Origin: Massilia solisilvae
GTDB taxonomy: Bacteria; Pseudomonadota; Gammaproteobacteria; Burkholderiales; Burkholderiaceae_D
Assembly: GCF_024753215.1 (NCBI RefSeq)
Contig: NZ_JANUGV010000001.1
Coordinates: 1,612,001 to 1,676,000 of the forward strand
Length of the DNA: 64,000 nucleotides
Direction of reading: 5' to 3'
Shown: piece by piece, positions 27,455-37,578 of the stretch
How the letters are laid out: every line of letters begins with the position of its first letter
Position numbering within the stretch: the stretch's first letter is position 1
The notes under the pieces: generated by a model
The model's input: the letters and a program-made list of their open reading frames with translations, nothing else
What the model was told of the DNA's origin: nothing
The model's database searches: none
Position numbers and translations under genes: made by a program

Positions 27455-28429
27455 CAGCTCGCCTTCGATCCCGGTGTGTGTGCCCAGGTCGCGGCACAGG
27501 GCACGCATGCGCTCGAGGATCCAGTCGCGCGCTGCCGCGTGGGCCGGCGCGGTGCGGCAGTCTTCAATGAACAGCGGCCGCATCGCCAGCTTGAGCACCC
27601 GCCGGGCGTCGAGGTCCAGCTCGAACAGCAACTGGTGGTCGTTGCGAAAGCCCGGATCCACGTAATAGTCGTCCACCAGATCGCCCGCCGCGTAGATGAT
27701 CGGGCAGCCGGCGCGCCACTCCACGCCCTGGAACACGTGGGCGCTGTGGCCGAACACGATCTTCCAGCCCATGTCGATGGCGGCGTGGGCCAGCCGCCGG
27801 AAGCGCGGCGACGGCCGCCACACCATGTTCGGACCCCAGTGCAGCGACAGCACCGGCCAGTCGGTGCCGGCCTCCACCAGCGTGGTGAGCGCGGCGCGCA
27901 GGTCATCCGCGGCGCGCGCCGGGTTCTCCAGGTCGATCCAGGCGATGCCGGGGCGGTCGTGGGCGGCGGCGAAATCGCTCTGGTGGTCGCAGAACGCCGC
28001 CATGCCGAAACGGATGCCGTCGCGTTCGAGCAGGGCGGGGCGCAGCGCGCCAGCGAGGTTTTCGCCGGCGCCGGCATGCGCGATGCCGTGCGCGTCCAGC
28101 GCCTGCAGGGTGTCGCGCAGCCCTTGCACCCCAAAGTCGAGGGCGTGGTTGTTGGCCAGGCTGACGAGGTCGATGCCGGCATCGGCCAGCGACAGCACGG
28201 CCGCGGGCGGGGCGCCGAAGTAGAAGGCCTTGGGTTCACCGGGCCAGGGCGTGGTGCACGCGGTGAGCGCGCATTCGAGGTTGACGATGGCAAGGTCGGC
28301 GCCGGCCAGCGTGGCCGCCAGTGGGCCGAGCGGGTAGCCGTGGCCGAAGCGGGCGATCGCCTTGCCCACCAGCCGGCCGAGCATGGCGTCGCCGCCGAAC
28401 ACGACCCGCAGTGGCCGCGCGGCGTCCAT
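27434..28429 (-). CDS. CapA-family metallophosphatase-like protein
   Basis: 331 residues, no signal peptide. CapA/PgsA pattern: VVFGGDAMLGR, AIVNLECALT, DLVSLANNHALDFG, VLSLHWGPN, IVFGHSAHVFQG, IIYAAGDLVDDYY. This calcineurin-like fold is best known from poly-gamma-glutamate capsule synthesis, but here no pgs/cap synthase genes are nearby, so the role is open. It follows the alpha/beta hydrolase gene by 3 bases and is probably co-transcribed with it. Confidence 0.87.
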   Translation of the reverse strand: MDAARPLRVVFGGDAMLGRLVGKAIARFGHGYPLGPLAATLAGADLAIVNLECALTACTTPWPGEPKAFYFGAPPAAVLSLADAGIDLVSLANNHALDFGVQGLRDTLQALDAHGIAHAGAGENLAGALRPALLERDGIRFGMAAFCDHQSDFAAAHDRPGIAWIDLENPARAADDLRAALTTLVEAGTDWPVLSLHWGPNMVWRPSPRFRRLAHAAIDMGWKIVFGHSAHVFQGVEWRAGCPIIYAAGDLVDDYYVDPGFRNDHQLLFELDLDARRVLKLAMRPLFIEDCRTAPAHAAARDWILERMRALCRDLGTHTGIEGELLTSLPQ

Positions 28430-28432
28430 CGG

Positions 28433-29077
28433 TCACCCGGCCGGGCAGTGGCTGCGGAACCAGTCCGTGGCCAGGCGCGCCACCTCTTCCAGCGTGCCGC
28501 GTTCCTCGAACAGATGGGTGGCTCCAGGCACGATGACAAGCTCCTTTTCGCAGGTCATTGCGGCCAGCGCGCGGCGGTTCAGGTCGATGACGATGGCGTC
28601 GTCGCCGCCCACGATCAGCAGCGTGGGCGAGCGCACCTTGCGCAAGGCATCGGCGCCGGCCAGGTCGGGCCGTCCGCCGCGCGAGACCACGCACGCCACC
28701 GCATCCGGCCGGGCCGCGGCCAGGCGCAGGGCCGCCGCCGCGCCGGTACTGGCGCCGAACAGGCCGATCAGCAGGTGCCCGACCTGCTGGTTGGCCGCGA
28801 GCCAGCTCGCGGCGTCATCCAGGCGGCCGGTGAGCAGGGCAATGTCGAAGCGGTTCTCGGCTGCCTGGTCTTCCTGCGGCGTGAGCAGGTCGAGCAGCAG
28901 GGTGGCGATGCCGGCCTTGCGCAGCTCGCCGGCGACGTAGTTGTTGCGCGGGCTCAGGCGGCTGCTGCCCGAGCCGTGCGCAAACAGGACGATGCCGGCG
29001 GCGTTGTCGGGCACTTCGAGCATGCCCTCCATGACGGCCGCGCCGGTGGGGATGGTGACAAAGGTTTGCTGCGCCAT
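28433..29077 (-). CDS. Alpha/beta hydrolase (dienelactone hydrolase-like)
   Basis: 214 residues. IVLFAHGSGSSRLSPRN holds the oxyanion region, GLFGASTGAAAALR carries the nucleophile Ser (GASTG), then VGGDDAIVIDLNRRAL (Asp) and PGATHLFEE (His). A complete triad, unlike the esterase-like protein at 23094. Such proteins often occur fused to or beside phosphoribosyltransferases; none here. The ATG at 29077 is preceded by CGGAGG; the longer frame lies in repeat sequence. It leads the two-gene unit with the CapA-like gene. Confidence 0.85.
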   Translation of the reverse strand: MAQQTFVTIPTGAAVMEGMLEVPDNAAGIVLFAHGSGSSRLSPRNNYVAGELRKAGIATLLLDLLTPQEDQAAENRFDIALLTGRLDDAASWLAANQQVGHLLIGLFGASTGAAAALRLAAARPDAVACVVSRGGRPDLAGADALRKVRSPTLLIVGGDDAIVIDLNRRALAAMTCEKELVIVPGATHLFEERGTLEEVARLATDWFRSHCPAG

Positions 29078-29170
29078 ATTTGGCCTCCGTGCCGATTGGA
29101 CCGGAGCGGGGGCGCGAAAATTCGGCTCGGCGGTTTTGGTACTGCCGGCGCGCGGGGCCGCGTGCGCGTG

Positions 29171-29253
29171 TCGAACGCGTGGGCAGGATCTGCCCACCCT
29201 ACAGGTTGGTGTCGCGGGTAGGGTGGGCAGGTTTCCTGCCCACGCGTTCAGCC
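29171..29253. repeat. R1 palindromic repeat, inverted doublet
   Basis: Unit 1 (29171-29210, CGAACGCGTGGGCAGG...CCCACCCTACAGG) and unit 2 (29217-29253, GGTAGGGTGGGCAGG...CCTGCCCACGCGTTC) are in opposite orientation, 6 bases apart. The doublet can fold into one long hairpin, as REPINs do. It sits between the hydrolase and the MFS gene. Confidence 0.8.
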
Positions 29254-29266
29254 AGAAAAAGCGCGC

Positions 29267-30610
29267 TCAGTCGCGAATCTCCAGCGCCCGGTTCAGGCTC
29301 AGCGCCGCCAGCGAGCCGACCGCGCCGGACAGCAGGTACAGGCTGACGTAGCCCAGACCGAAGTTGGCCGACAGCCCCAGCGCGACCAGCGGCGCGAACG
29401 CGGCGCCCACCAGCCATGCCAGGTCCGAGGTGAGCGCGGCGCCGGTGTAGCGGTACTTGCGCTGGAACTGGGCCGTCACCGCGCCTGCCGCCTGGCCGTA
29501 CGACAGCCCGAGCAGTCCGAAGCCCACCAGGATGAAGATGTTCTGGCCGCTTTCGCCGCCGTCGATCAGCGTCGGCACAAAGGCCGAGAACAGCGCGATC
29601 AGCGCCGCCAGCGTGCCGAGCGTGGTGCGGCGCCCCAGCTTGTCGGCAATCAGGCCCGACACCAGGATGCCCACCGCCGCCACGCCCGCACCCCACATTT
29701 GCAGTTGCAGGAACTCGGCGGTCGGGCGCGTATCGTAGAGCTGGATCCACGACAGCGGGAACACCGTGACCAGGTGGAACAGGGCATAGCTGGCGAGCGC
29801 CGCCATGGCGCCGATGGCAACATTGCTGCCTTGCTCACGGGTCAGTTCCAGCACCGGGGCCGGGTCGAGCTCGTGCGCGTCCAGCAGGCGCGAGTACTCG
29901 GTCGTCGAGACCAGCCGCAGCCGCGCGAACAGCGCCACCACGTTGATGGCGAACGCCACATAGAACGGGTAGCGCCAGCCCCAGACCAGGAAGTCCTCGG
30001 AAGACAGGTTGGTCAGCAGGTAGGAAAAAAGACCGGCTGCGATCACAAATCCCACCGGTGCGCCAAGCTGCCCCAGCATGGCGTACCATCCGCGCTTGTT
30101 TTCCGGCGCATTGAGCGCGAGCAGCGACGGCAGGCCGTCCCACGAGCCGCCCTGGGCCACGCCCTGGCCGATGCGCAGCAGCGCGAGCAGCACGATGGCG
30201 GCGGTCCCCAGGCTGGCGTAAGTTGGCAGGAATGCAATTCCAGCGGTCGCGGTGCCCATCAGGAACAGGGCGATGGTCAGCTTGATCTCGCGGCTGAACT
30301 TTTGTTGGATTGCCATGAAGATCACGGTGCCGATCGGCCGCGCGATGAAGGCCAGCGCAAAGATGGTGAACGCGTACAGCGTGCCGTCGAGCCGGTCGGC
30401 AAACGGGAAAAACACCGCCGGGAACACGAGCGCCGAGGCGATGGCGTAGACGAAGAAGTCGAAGTATTCCGAGGCCCGCCCGATCACCACGCCGATGGCG
30501 ATTTCGCCGGGGTGGATTTCGGCGTCGCGCGCATTGATGTTGCGGGCGCCGCTGCAGGGATGGGTAATGGGAGCGGCACCTGCACCGCCGTATTGCGTCG
30601 TGCTTTGCAT
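29267..30610 (-). CDS. MHS-type MFS metabolite:proton symporter
   Basis: 447 residues with about 12 membrane spans, metabolite:H+ symporter subfamily. Motifs: GVVIGRASEYFDFFVYAIAS, IARPIGTVIFMA, LLRIGQGVAQGGSWDGLPSL, PENKRGWYAMLGQLGAPVGF. Substrates in the family include citrate, ketoglutarate, shikimate and proline betaine; none can be assigned. The ATG at 30610 has GGAGACG upstream and lies divergent from the cyo operon. Confidence 0.85.
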   Translation of the reverse strand: MQSTTQYGGAGAAPITHPCSGARNINARDAEIHPGEIAIGVVIGRASEYFDFFVYAIASALVFPAVFFPFADRLDGTLYAFTIFALAFIARPIGTVIFMAIQQKFSREIKLTIALFLMGTATAGIAFLPTYASLGTAAIVLLALLRIGQGVAQGGSWDGLPSLLALNAPENKRGWYAMLGQLGAPVGFVIAAGLFSYLLTNLSSEDFLVWGWRYPFYVAFAINVVALFARLRLVSTTEYSRLLDAHELDPAPVLELTREQGSNVAIGAMAALASYALFHLVTVFPLSWIQLYDTRPTAEFLQLQMWGAGVAAVGILVSGLIADKLGRRTTLGTLAALIALFSAFVPTLIDGGESGQNIFILVGFGLLGLSYGQAAGAVTAQFQRKYRYTGAALTSDLAWLVGAAFAPLVALGLSANFGLGYVSLYLLSGAVGSLAALSLNRALEIRD

Positions 30611-30765
30611 ATCTTCGTCTCCATATTTACTTGTTTTACAGCCCGAGGTTTCACCCCGAAAGTGATGCTGTGTGACAAAGGGTGAGACAAAACGTCCAAT
30701 GTGCAGCCCGGGCCGTTGGCAGTACAGTAGCATGTTCTCATTCCCATGTAACGTCCTATACAAGC

Positions 30766-31773
30766 ATGATTCCATTGACCGTCCGTCGCGGACTGGTTCT
30801 GACCCCGTTGTTGCTCGCTCTCGCGGGCTGCAACACCGTGGTGCTGAACCCTTCCGGTGACATTGCTAAACAGCAGGCAGACCTGATCACCGTGTCGGTG
30901 CTGCTGATGCTGTTGATTATCGTCCCCGTGATGTTCCTGATTGTCCTTTTCGCTTGGCGTTATCGAAAAGGCAATACCAGTGCGAAGTACGAGCCCGACT
31001 GGGACCACTCGACCAAGCTGGAACTGGTCATCTGGGGTGCCCCGCTGTTGATCATCATCGCGCTGGGCCTGATCACCTGGATCAGCACCCACAAGCTCGA
31101 CCCTTACCGTCCGCTCGAACGGCTCGACGCCCACCGGCCGATCGCCGCATCGACCAAGCCGCTGACGGTGCAGGTGGTGGCGATGGACTGGAAGTGGCTG
31201 TTCATCTATCCGGAGCAAGGCATCGCGACGGTCAATGAACTGGTGCTGCCGGTGGACCAGCCGGTGCGCTTCAAGATCACTTCGACGACGGTCATGAACG
31301 CGTTCTACGTGCCGGAACTGGCCGGCATGGTGTACGCAATGCCGGGCATGCAAACCGAGCTGAACGCGGTGCAGAACAAGCCGGTGGTCTCGCGCGGCCT
31401 GTCGGCCAACTACAGCGGCGCCGGCTTCTCGGACATGATCTTTGCCTACCGTGGCGTTCCGCAGGCCGATTTTGACCAGTGGATCGCGCAGAAGAAGGCC
31501 GGCTCGGGCAACCTGAACCGCGCCGACTACCTGCAGCTGGCCAAGCCGAGCGTGAAGGAAGCGGTGCGCTCGTACGCGCAAGTGGAAGAGGGCCTGTACA
31601 ACGCCGTGCTGAACCAGTGCGTTGCAGCCGGCACCGTCTGCCTGAACCGCCAGATGGCCGACGACGCGCGCCGCCAGCAAGAAGCCGCCACCAAAGAGTC
31701 GCACAAGGAAGCCGGGGAGAAGGTAGCCCAGGCCGAGATCTGCACGACACCTGACAAAACCTCTGTGAAGTAA
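30766..31773 (+). CDS. cyoA: Cytochrome bo-type ubiquinol oxidase subunit II
   Basis: 335 residues. Lipoprotein signal ending in LAGC (Cys22), two membrane spans (about 42-65 and 85-105) and a periplasmic cupredoxin-like domain ([40 protein letters not shown]). The CuA cysteines are absent, as expected for a quinol rather than cytochrome c oxidase. The C-terminal tail with paired Cys is common in the beta/gamma group. First gene of cyoABCD-SURF1-RegBA; no strong ribosome-binding site before the ATG at 30766. Confidence 0.92.
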   Translation: MIPLTVRRGLVLTPLLLALAGCNTVVLNPSGDIAKQQADLITVSVLLMLLIIVPVMFLIVLFAWRYRKGNTSAKYEPDWDHSTKLELVIWGAPLLIIIALGLITWISTHKLDPYRPLERLDAHRPIAASTKPLTVQVVAMDWKWLFIYPEQGIATVNELVLPVDQPVRFKITSTTVMNAFYVPELAGMVYAMPGMQTELNAVQNKPVVSRGLSANYSGAGFSDMIFAYRGVPQADFDQWIAQKKAGSGNLNRADYLQLAKPSVKEAVRSYAQVEEGLYNAVLNQCVAAGTVCLNRQMADDARRQQEAATKESHKEAGEKVAQAEICTTPDKTSVK

Positions 31774-31775
31774 CC

Positions 31776-33776
31776 ATGCAAGACTTTGACTTGACCAAGC
31801 TGATTTTCGGTCGGCTGAGCTGGGAAGCGATTCCCTACCACGAGCCGATCCTGCTGGGCACCTTTATCATGGTTGCCCTGGGTGGCCTTGCCGTGCTCGG
31901 CGCGCTCACCAAATTCAAACTGTGGGGTCCGCTGTGGCGCGACTGGATCACCTCGATCGACCACAAAAAGATCGGCATCATGTACATGGTGCTGGGCCTC
32001 GTGATGTTCCTGCGCGGCTTTGCCGACGCGCTGATGATGCGCGCGCAGCAGGCATTCTCGTTCGGCGACGCCCACGGCTTCCTGCCGCCGCACCACTACG
32101 ACCAGGTCTTCACCGCCCACGGCGTGATCATGATCTTCTTCGTGGCGATGCCGCTGGTGACGGGCCTGATGAACTACGTGGTGCCGCTGCAGATCGGCGC
32201 GCGCGACGTGGCGTTCCCGTTCCTGAACAACTTCTCGTTCTGGATGACCACGTTCGGTGCGATCCTGGTGATGGCCTCGCTGTTCGTGGGCGAATTCGCG
32301 CGCACCGGCTGGCTGGCCTATCCGCCGCTGTCGGGCATACTGGCCTCGCCTGATGTCGGGGTGGACTATTACATCTGGTCACTGCAGATTGCCGGTGTCG
32401 GCACGCTATTGTCCGGCGTGAACCTGATCGTCACCATCGTCAAGATGCGTGCCCCCGGCATGGACCTGATGAAAATGCCGGTGTTCACCTGGACCGCCCT
32501 GTGCACCAACATCCTGATCGTCATCACCTTCCCGGTGCTGACCGCCGCGCTGGCCATGCTCGGCGTGGACCGCCTGTTCAACGCCCACTATTTCACCAAT
32601 GAGCTGGGCGGCAACGCGATGATGTACGTGAACCTGATCTGGATCTGGGGCCACCCCGAGGTGTACATCCTGATCCTGCCGGCGTTCGGCATCTTCTCGG
32701 AAGTCGTGTCGACCTTCTGCTCCAAGCGCCTGTTCGGCTACACCTCGATGGTGTACGCGACCTGCGTGATCATGATCCTGTCGTACCTGGTGTGGCTGCA
32801 CCACTTCTTCACCATGGGTTCGGGCGCATCGGTCAACTCGTTCTTCGGCATTTCGACGATGATCATCTCGATCCCGACCGGCGCGAAGATCTTCAACTGG
32901 CTGTTCACGATGTACAAGGGCCGCATCCGCTACGAATTGCCGATGATGTGGACCATTGCGTTCATGATCACCTTCATCATCGGCGGCCTGACCGGCGTGA
33001 TGCTGGCGGTGCCCCCGGCCGACTTCGTGCTGCACAACTCGCTGTTCCTGATCGCGCACTTCCACAACGTGATCATCGGCGGCGTGCTGTTCGGCCTGTT
33101 CGCCGGCGTGAACTACTGGTGGCCGAAGATGTTCGGCTACAAGCTGGACCGTACCTGGGGCGTGCGCTCGTTCTGGCTGTGGTCGATCGGCTTCTGGGTC
33201 GCCTTTACCCCGCCGTACATCCTGGGCTTCATGGGCTATACCCGCCGCATGTCGCACTTCGACAACATGGACGACCAGTGGCTGTTCCGCATCTCGCTGT
33301 TCGGCACCCTGATGATCGCCGCCGGCATCGGCTGCCTGGTCATGCAGATCCTGGTCTCGGTGTACAAGCGCAAGGAACTGCGCGACGTGACCGGCGACCC
33401 GTGGGATGGCCGTACGCTGGAGTGGTCGACCTCGTCGCCGCCGCCGGACTACAACTTCGCGTTCACCCCGGTGGTGCACGACAACGACACCTGGGCCGAC
33501 ATGAAGAAGAACGGCTACAAGCGTCCGCTCTCGGATTTCGTGGCGATCCACATGCCCAAGAACACCTGGGCCGGCTTCGGCATCGCAGCGATTTCGGCGG
33601 TGTTGGGCTTCGGCGTGATCTGGCACATGTGGCTGCTGGTTGGCCTGTCGTTCCTCGCGATGATGGCCGCCATCATCAAGCACACCTTCGATTACAAACG
33701 CGATTACTACATCCAGGCGGACCAGGTGGTTCGCACGGAAAACGCACGTACCGCACTGCTGGAAAGCCATGTCTGA
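31776..33776 (+). CDS. cyoB: Cytochrome bo-type ubiquinol oxidase subunit I
   Basis: 666 residues (E. coli 663), about 15 membrane spans. Heme and copper ligands are visible in [35 protein letters not shown] (the His-Tyr cross-link region), [11 protein letters not shown] and [14 protein letters not shown]. It houses the heme b, high-spin heme and CuB that reduce oxygen and pumps protons. It begins 2 bases after cyoA and overlaps cyoC by 8. Confidence 0.97.
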   Translation: MQDFDLTKLIFGRLSWEAIPYHEPILLGTFIMVALGGLAVLGALTKFKLWGPLWRDWITSIDHKKIGIMYMVLGLVMFLRGFADALMMRAQQAFSFGDAHGFLPPHHYDQVFTAHGVIMIFFVAMPLVTGLMNYVVPLQIGARDVAFPFLNNFSFWMTTFGAILVMASLFVGEFARTGWLAYPPLSGILASPDVGVDYYIWSLQIAGVGTLLSGVNLIVTIVKMRAPGMDLMKMPVFTWTALCTNILIVITFPVLTAALAMLGVDRLFNAHYFTNELGGNAMMYVNLIWIWGHPEVYILILPAFGIFSEVVSTFCSKRLFGYTSMVYATCVIMILSYLVWLHHFFTMGSGASVNSFFGISTMIISIPTGAKIFNWLFTMYKGRIRYELPMMWTIAFMITFIIGGLTGVMLAVPPADFVLHNSLFLIAHFHNVIIGGVLFGLFAGVNYWWPKMFGYKLDRTWGVRSFWLWSIGFWVAFTPPYILGFMGYTRRMSHFDNMDDQWLFRISLFGTLMIAAGIGCLVMQILVSVYKRKELRDVTGDPWDGRTLEWSTSSPPPDYNFAFTPVVHDNDTWADMKKNGYKRPLSDFVAIHMPKNTWAGFGIAAISAVLGFGVIWHMWLLVGLSFLAMMAAIIKHTFDYKRDYYIQADQVVRTENARTALLESHV

Positions 33777-34401
33777 AATTAACGCAACTGCTGGCGGCGT
33801 AGCCGCCGACAACAGCTCGCGCTACTTCGTGCGCGAGCATCATCCGGAGAACGGCACGCTGCTGGGCTTCTGGATCTACCTGATGAGCGACTGCCTCATC
33901 TTCGCCTGCCTGTTCGTGGGTTACGCCGTGCTGGGCCGCAACTATGCGGGCGGCCCGACCGGCGCCGAGCTGTTCGAGCTGCCGATCGTGGCGCTGAACA
34001 CCGCGTTCCTGCTGGTGTCGTCGATCACCTATGGGTTCGCGATGCTGTCGGCACAGAAGAAGAACGTGAAGGCCACCCAGCTGTGGCTGGTCGTCACCGG
34101 CATCTTCGGCGCCTGCTTCCTGGGCCTGGAGCTGACCGAGTTCGCCACCCTGATCCACGAAGGCGCCGGCCCGTGGCGCTCGGGCTTCCTGACCTCGTTC
34201 TTCTCGCTGGTGGGCACCCACGGCCTGCACGTGACCTTCGGCATCGTGTGGCTGGTGACGCTGCTGTTCCAGCTTGGCAAGCACGGGATCACCCCGGAAA
34301 ACTATCGCCGCCTGGCCTGCCTGTCGATGTTCTGGCACTTCCTGGACGTCGTCTGGATCGGCGTGTTCACCTATGTCTACCTGATGGGAGTATTGCCATG
34401 A
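33769..34401 (+). CDS. cyoC: Cytochrome bo-type ubiquinol oxidase subunit III
   Basis: 210 residues (E. coli 204) with five membrane spans. Motifs: [70 protein letters not shown]. Non-catalytic core subunit. It overlaps cyoB by 8 bases and cyoD by 4 (ATGA). Confidence 0.95.
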   Translation: MSEINATAGGVAADNSSRYFVREHHPENGTLLGFWIYLMSDCLIFACLFVGYAVLGRNYAGGPTGAELFELPIVALNTAFLLVSSITYGFAMLSAQKKNVKATQLWLVVTGIFGACFLGLELTEFATLIHEGAGPWRSGFLTSFFSLVGTHGLHVTFGIVWLVTLLFQLGKHGITPENYRRLACLSMFWHFLDVVWIGVFTYVYLMGVLP

Positions 34402-34784
34402 GCGATCATCACCACGCACACGGCCACCACGGCCATGACGATCACCTCGAAGCCCACGGCAGCCTGAAGGACTACACGATCGGCTTCATCCTGTCGGTGA
34501 TCCTGACCGCCATCCCGTTCTGGCTGGTGATGGGCCATGTGGTGCCGCCTGGCACCACCAAGGTCGTGATCCTCGGCTTCGCCGCCGTGCAGGTGGTCGT
34601 GCACATGATCTACTTCCTGCATATGAACTCGAAGTCCGAGGGCGGCTGGAACATGATGGCGCTGATCCTGACCGCGATCCTGCTGGTCATCGTGCTGTCC
34701 GGTTCGCTGTGGGTCATGTACCACATGAACGCCAACATGATGCCGACCATGGACGCCGGCCAGGCAATGCACAACATGCCATGA
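34398..34784 (+). CDS. cyoD: Cytochrome bo-type ubiquinol oxidase subunit IV
   Basis: 128 residues with three membrane spans and a His-rich N-terminus ([16 protein letters not shown]). KDYTIGFILSVILTAIPFWLV and VVHMIYFLHMNSKSEGGWN are typical CyoD segments. The E. coli homologue helps CuB binding during assembly; the His cluster might add to metal handling. It overlaps cyoC and the SURF1 gene by 4 bases each. Confidence 0.93.
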   Translation: MSDHHHAHGHHGHDDHLEAHGSLKDYTIGFILSVILTAIPFWLVMGHVVPPGTTKVVILGFAAVQVVVHMIYFLHMNSKSEGGWNMMALILTAILLVIVLSGSLWVMYHMNANMMPTMDAGQAMHNMP

Positions 34785-35563
34785 TGGCCAACGGTCAGCC
34801 AGCGGCGCGCCCCATGCGCGGCTTTCTCCTGCGCGCTGCCGCGCTGCTGCTGATCGTCCTGTTTGCGGGGCTGGGAACCTGGCAGGTGCAACGCCTGCAA
34901 TGGAAACTGGCCCTCATCGAGCGCGTAGAGTCACGCGTGCACTCGGCCCCTGGCGCGCCACCCCCTCCGGCGCGCTGGGGCCAACTTTCCGCTGCTTCCG
35001 ACGAGTACCGGCGCGTTCGCCTTGCCGGCCGCTATCTTTACGAATTCACCACCGCCGTGCAGGCTGTGTCCGACCTGGGCAGCGGCTACTGGCTGTTGAC
35101 GCCGCTGTGCACCAGCGAAGGCTACATCGTGCTGGTCAATCGCGGCTTTGTGCCGGTCGAGCAGGGCGGACCGGCGCACTATCCGGCCCGCAGCGCGGAC
35201 GCTGCGCACCAGTGCGCGCGCTCGCCCGGCACGCCCGGGGCCGACATCGTCGGGCTGGTGCGGATCACCGAACCCAGGGGCGGCTTCCTGCGCGAGAACG
35301 ACCCGGCACGCAACCGCTGGTACTCGCGGGACGTCCAGGCCATCGCAAAAGCGCGGGGGCTGTACAATGTCGCACCATACTTCGTCGACGCGGCCAAAGA
35401 CCAGGACCCGGCAGGCGCGCCGGACCGTCCGGTTGGCGGCCTGACCGTGATCTCCTTCCATAACAGTCACCTGGTTTACGCCTTCACCTGGTATGCGCTG
35501 GCCCTGATGGTTGCCGGCGCGTGGTGGTGGGCGGCGCGCGGCGGCGCAAGTCGGGAACATTGA
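34781..35563 (+). CDS. SURF1-family oxidase assembly protein
   Basis: 260 residues. Membrane spans near the N-terminus (about 13-32, FLLRAAALLLIVLFAGLGTW) and the C-terminus (about 228-252) flank the SURF1 domain: WQVQRLQWKLALIERVESRV, RRVRLAGRYL, YWLLTPL, VNRGFVP, NRWYSRDVQAIAKA. SURF1 helps insert heme into terminal oxidases. Here it takes the place usually held by cyoE (heme O synthase), which is absent. The ATG at 34781 overlaps the cyoD stop. Confidence 0.88.
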   Translation: MMANGQPAARPMRGFLLRAAALLLIVLFAGLGTWQVQRLQWKLALIERVESRVHSAPGAPPPPARWGQLSAASDEYRRVRLAGRYLYEFTTAVQAVSDLGSGYWLLTPLCTSEGYIVLVNRGFVPVEQGGPAHYPARSADAAHQCARSPGTPGADIVGLVRITEPRGGFLRENDPARNRWYSRDVQAIAKARGLYNVAPYFVDAAKDQDPAGAPDRPVGGLTVISFHNSHLVYAFTWYALALMVAGAWWWAARGGASREH

Positions 35564-35616
35564 CCCGTCAGGCGGACTTCCATCCGCGCACCCGACGGGC
35601 GATTGCCAGGTTAAGG

Positions 35617-36969
35617 ATGATGCGGAAAGAGACACCCGTTTTAGAAAAGCCCATCGCGGCCGCAGAGCCGTCGGCACTTGCCGCCAACGTCGAATACGCG
35701 GCAGGCCACACCAACATGCTGCAGCTGATCGAGCTGCGCTGGATCGCCGTGGTCGGCCAGGTGACGACCATTGCCGGCGCCATCCTCGTCTTTCACGTCA
35801 GGCTGCCGCTGGTGCAGATGCTGCAGGTGCTGGCCTGCCTGATCGCGTTCAACATCGCCAGCCATCTGCGCTGGCACGAGCGGCGCCCGGTCACCAACCG
35901 CGAGTTGTTCCTCGCGCTGCTGGTGGACGTGGGCATGTTCACGCTGCAGCTGTACCTGTCGGGCGGCACCACCAATCCTTTCGCGTTCCTGTACCTGCTG
36001 CAGGTGATCATCTCGGCCGTGCTGCTGGAGGCGTGGTCCACCTGGACCATCGTCGGCATCACGCTCGCGTGCCTGGCGGGCCTGGCCGTGTTTGCGCGGC
36101 CCCTGGCGCTGCCGTTCGATCACGCGCGCGGCATCGGCAGCCTGTACGTGCAGGGCCTGCTGGTCTGCTTTGCGCTCAATGCCGCGCTCCTGGTGATCTT
36201 CGTCTCGCGCATCAGCAATACGTTGCGCACCAAGGCGGCCCAGCTGGCGGACCTGCGCCAGCGCGCGGCCGAGGAAGACCACATCGTGCGCATGGGCCTG
36301 CTGGCATCGGGCGCCGCCCACGAGCTGGGTACGCCGCTGGCCACGCTGTCGGTTATCCTGGGCGACTGGAAGCGCATGCCCGAGTTTAAAAAGAATCCGG
36401 AGCTGCTCGAAGAGATCGGCGAGATGCAGACCCAGCTCAAGCGCTGCAAGAGCATCGTCAGCAGCGTGCTGCTGGCGGCCGGCGAGACGCGCGGCGAGTC
36501 GGCGGCGCGCACCACGATCCGCACCTTCCTCGACCAGCTGGTGGACGACTGGAAGGGCAGCCGGCCGGTGCATGGCTTCACCTACGACAATCGCATCGCG
36601 GACGATGTGCGCGTGGTGTTCGACTCGGCGCTCAAGCAGATGATCGACAATGTGCTGGACAACGCGCTGGAGGCCTCGCCCGCGTGGGTGGGGCTCGACG
36701 CTGGCGTGGAACAGGGCATGCTCAAGCTCGCGGTCAGCGACGCCGGGCCGGGCTTTGCGCCGGCGATGCTGGCCCACTTCGGCAAGCCCTACCAGTCGAG
36801 CAAGGGCCGGCCCGGCGGCGGGCTGGGGCTGTTCCTGGTGGTGAACGTGGCGCGCACGCTGGGCGGCACGGTATCGGCATCGAACCGGCCGGAAGGCGGC
36901 GCCGAGGTCAGGCTGACCCTGCCGCTGTCGGCCATCGCCCTGGAACAGGAGCGCGTCGATGTCCGCTGA
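35617..36969 (+). CDS. regB: RegB/PrrB/ActS-type redox sensor histidine kinase
   Basis: 450 residues; two ATG codons at 35617 and 35620. About six membrane spans (about 30-215), then the H-box around H235 (LASGAAHELGTPLATLSV), which matches the distinctive RegB form. A Cys in LKRCKSIVSS lies where RegB has its redox-active Cys. ATPase domain: MIDNVLDNALEASP, VSDAGPGFAP, GGGLGLFLVVNVA. It senses the quinone/redox state and phosphorylates RegA. Its place at the end of the oxidase operon fits aerobic-respiration control. Confidence 0.88.
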   Translation: MMRKETPVLEKPIAAAEPSALAANVEYAAGHTNMLQLIELRWIAVVGQVTTIAGAILVFHVRLPLVQMLQVLACLIAFNIASHLRWHERRPVTNRELFLALLVDVGMFTLQLYLSGGTTNPFAFLYLLQVIISAVLLEAWSTWTIVGITLACLAGLAVFARPLALPFDHARGIGSLYVQGLLVCFALNAALLVIFVSRISNTLRTKAAQLADLRQRAAEEDHIVRMGLLASGAAHELGTPLATLSVILGDWKRMPEFKKNPELLEEIGEMQTQLKRCKSIVSSVLLAAGETRGESAARTTIRTFLDQLVDDWKGSRPVHGFTYDNRIADDVRVVFDSALKQMIDNVLDNALEASPAWVGLDAGVEQGMLKLAVSDAGPGFAPAMLAHFGKPYQSSKGRPGGGLGLFLVVNVARTLGGTVSASNRPEGGAEVRLTLPLSAIALEQERVDVR

Positions 36970-37495
36970 ACGCCTGCTTCTCATCATCGAAGACGACGAG
37001 GCGTTCGCCCGCACGCTGGCGCGCTCGTTCGAGCGCCGCGAGTACAAGGTGATCGTCGCCTCCGGTCACGACGAGGCGGCCGAGCTGCTGGCCACGCATT
37101 CGCCGGGCTACGCGGTGGTCGACCTCAAGCTCAAGGGGAACACGTCCGGGCTGGCGTGCGTGCAGATGCTGCACCAGCACGACCCCGACATGCTGATCGT
37201 CGTGCTGACCGGCTTTGCCAGCATCGGCACCGCCGTGGAGGCGATCAAGCTGGGCGCGGTGCAGTACCTGGCCAAGCCGTCCAACACCGACGACATCGAG
37301 GCCGCCTTCGGCCACGTCGCCGGCAGCGCCGAGGTCGAGGTGACCAACCGCTCCACCTCGATCAAGACGCTGGAGTGGGAGCGCATTCACGCGGTGCTGG
37401 CCGAGACCGACTTCAACATCTCCGAGACCGCGCGGCGCCTGGGCATGCACCGGCGTACGCTGGCGCGCAAGCTGGAAAAGCAGCGGGTCAAGTAG
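36959..37495 (+). CDS. regA: RegA/PrrA/ActR-type response regulator
   Basis: 178 residues. Receiver with the acidic pair E11-D12-D13, phospho-acceptor D55 (AVVDLKLKGNTSGL) and TGFASIGTAVEAIKLGA, then a Pro-less linker and a Fis-type helix-turn-helix at the C-terminus (SETARRLGMHRRTLARKL), nearly invariant in this family. It overlaps the kinase gene by 11 bases. The pair globally controls oxidase, carbon and nitrogen genes in relatives; local targets here probably include the cyo operon. Confidence 0.9.
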   Translation: MSAERLLLIIEDDEAFARTLARSFERREYKVIVASGHDEAAELLATHSPGYAVVDLKLKGNTSGLACVQMLHQHDPDMLIVVLTGFASIGTAVEAIKLGAVQYLAKPSNTDDIEAAFGHVAGSAEVEVTNRSTSIKTLEWERIHAVLAETDFNISETARRLGMHRRTLARKLEKQRVK

Positions 37496-37578
37496 CCCGG
37501 CCGGCGGGGCGCAGCGGTGGTTCGGTATTTACGCGCTACAATACCTCAATCCCAGTCACCGATCCGGCCGCCACGCGT

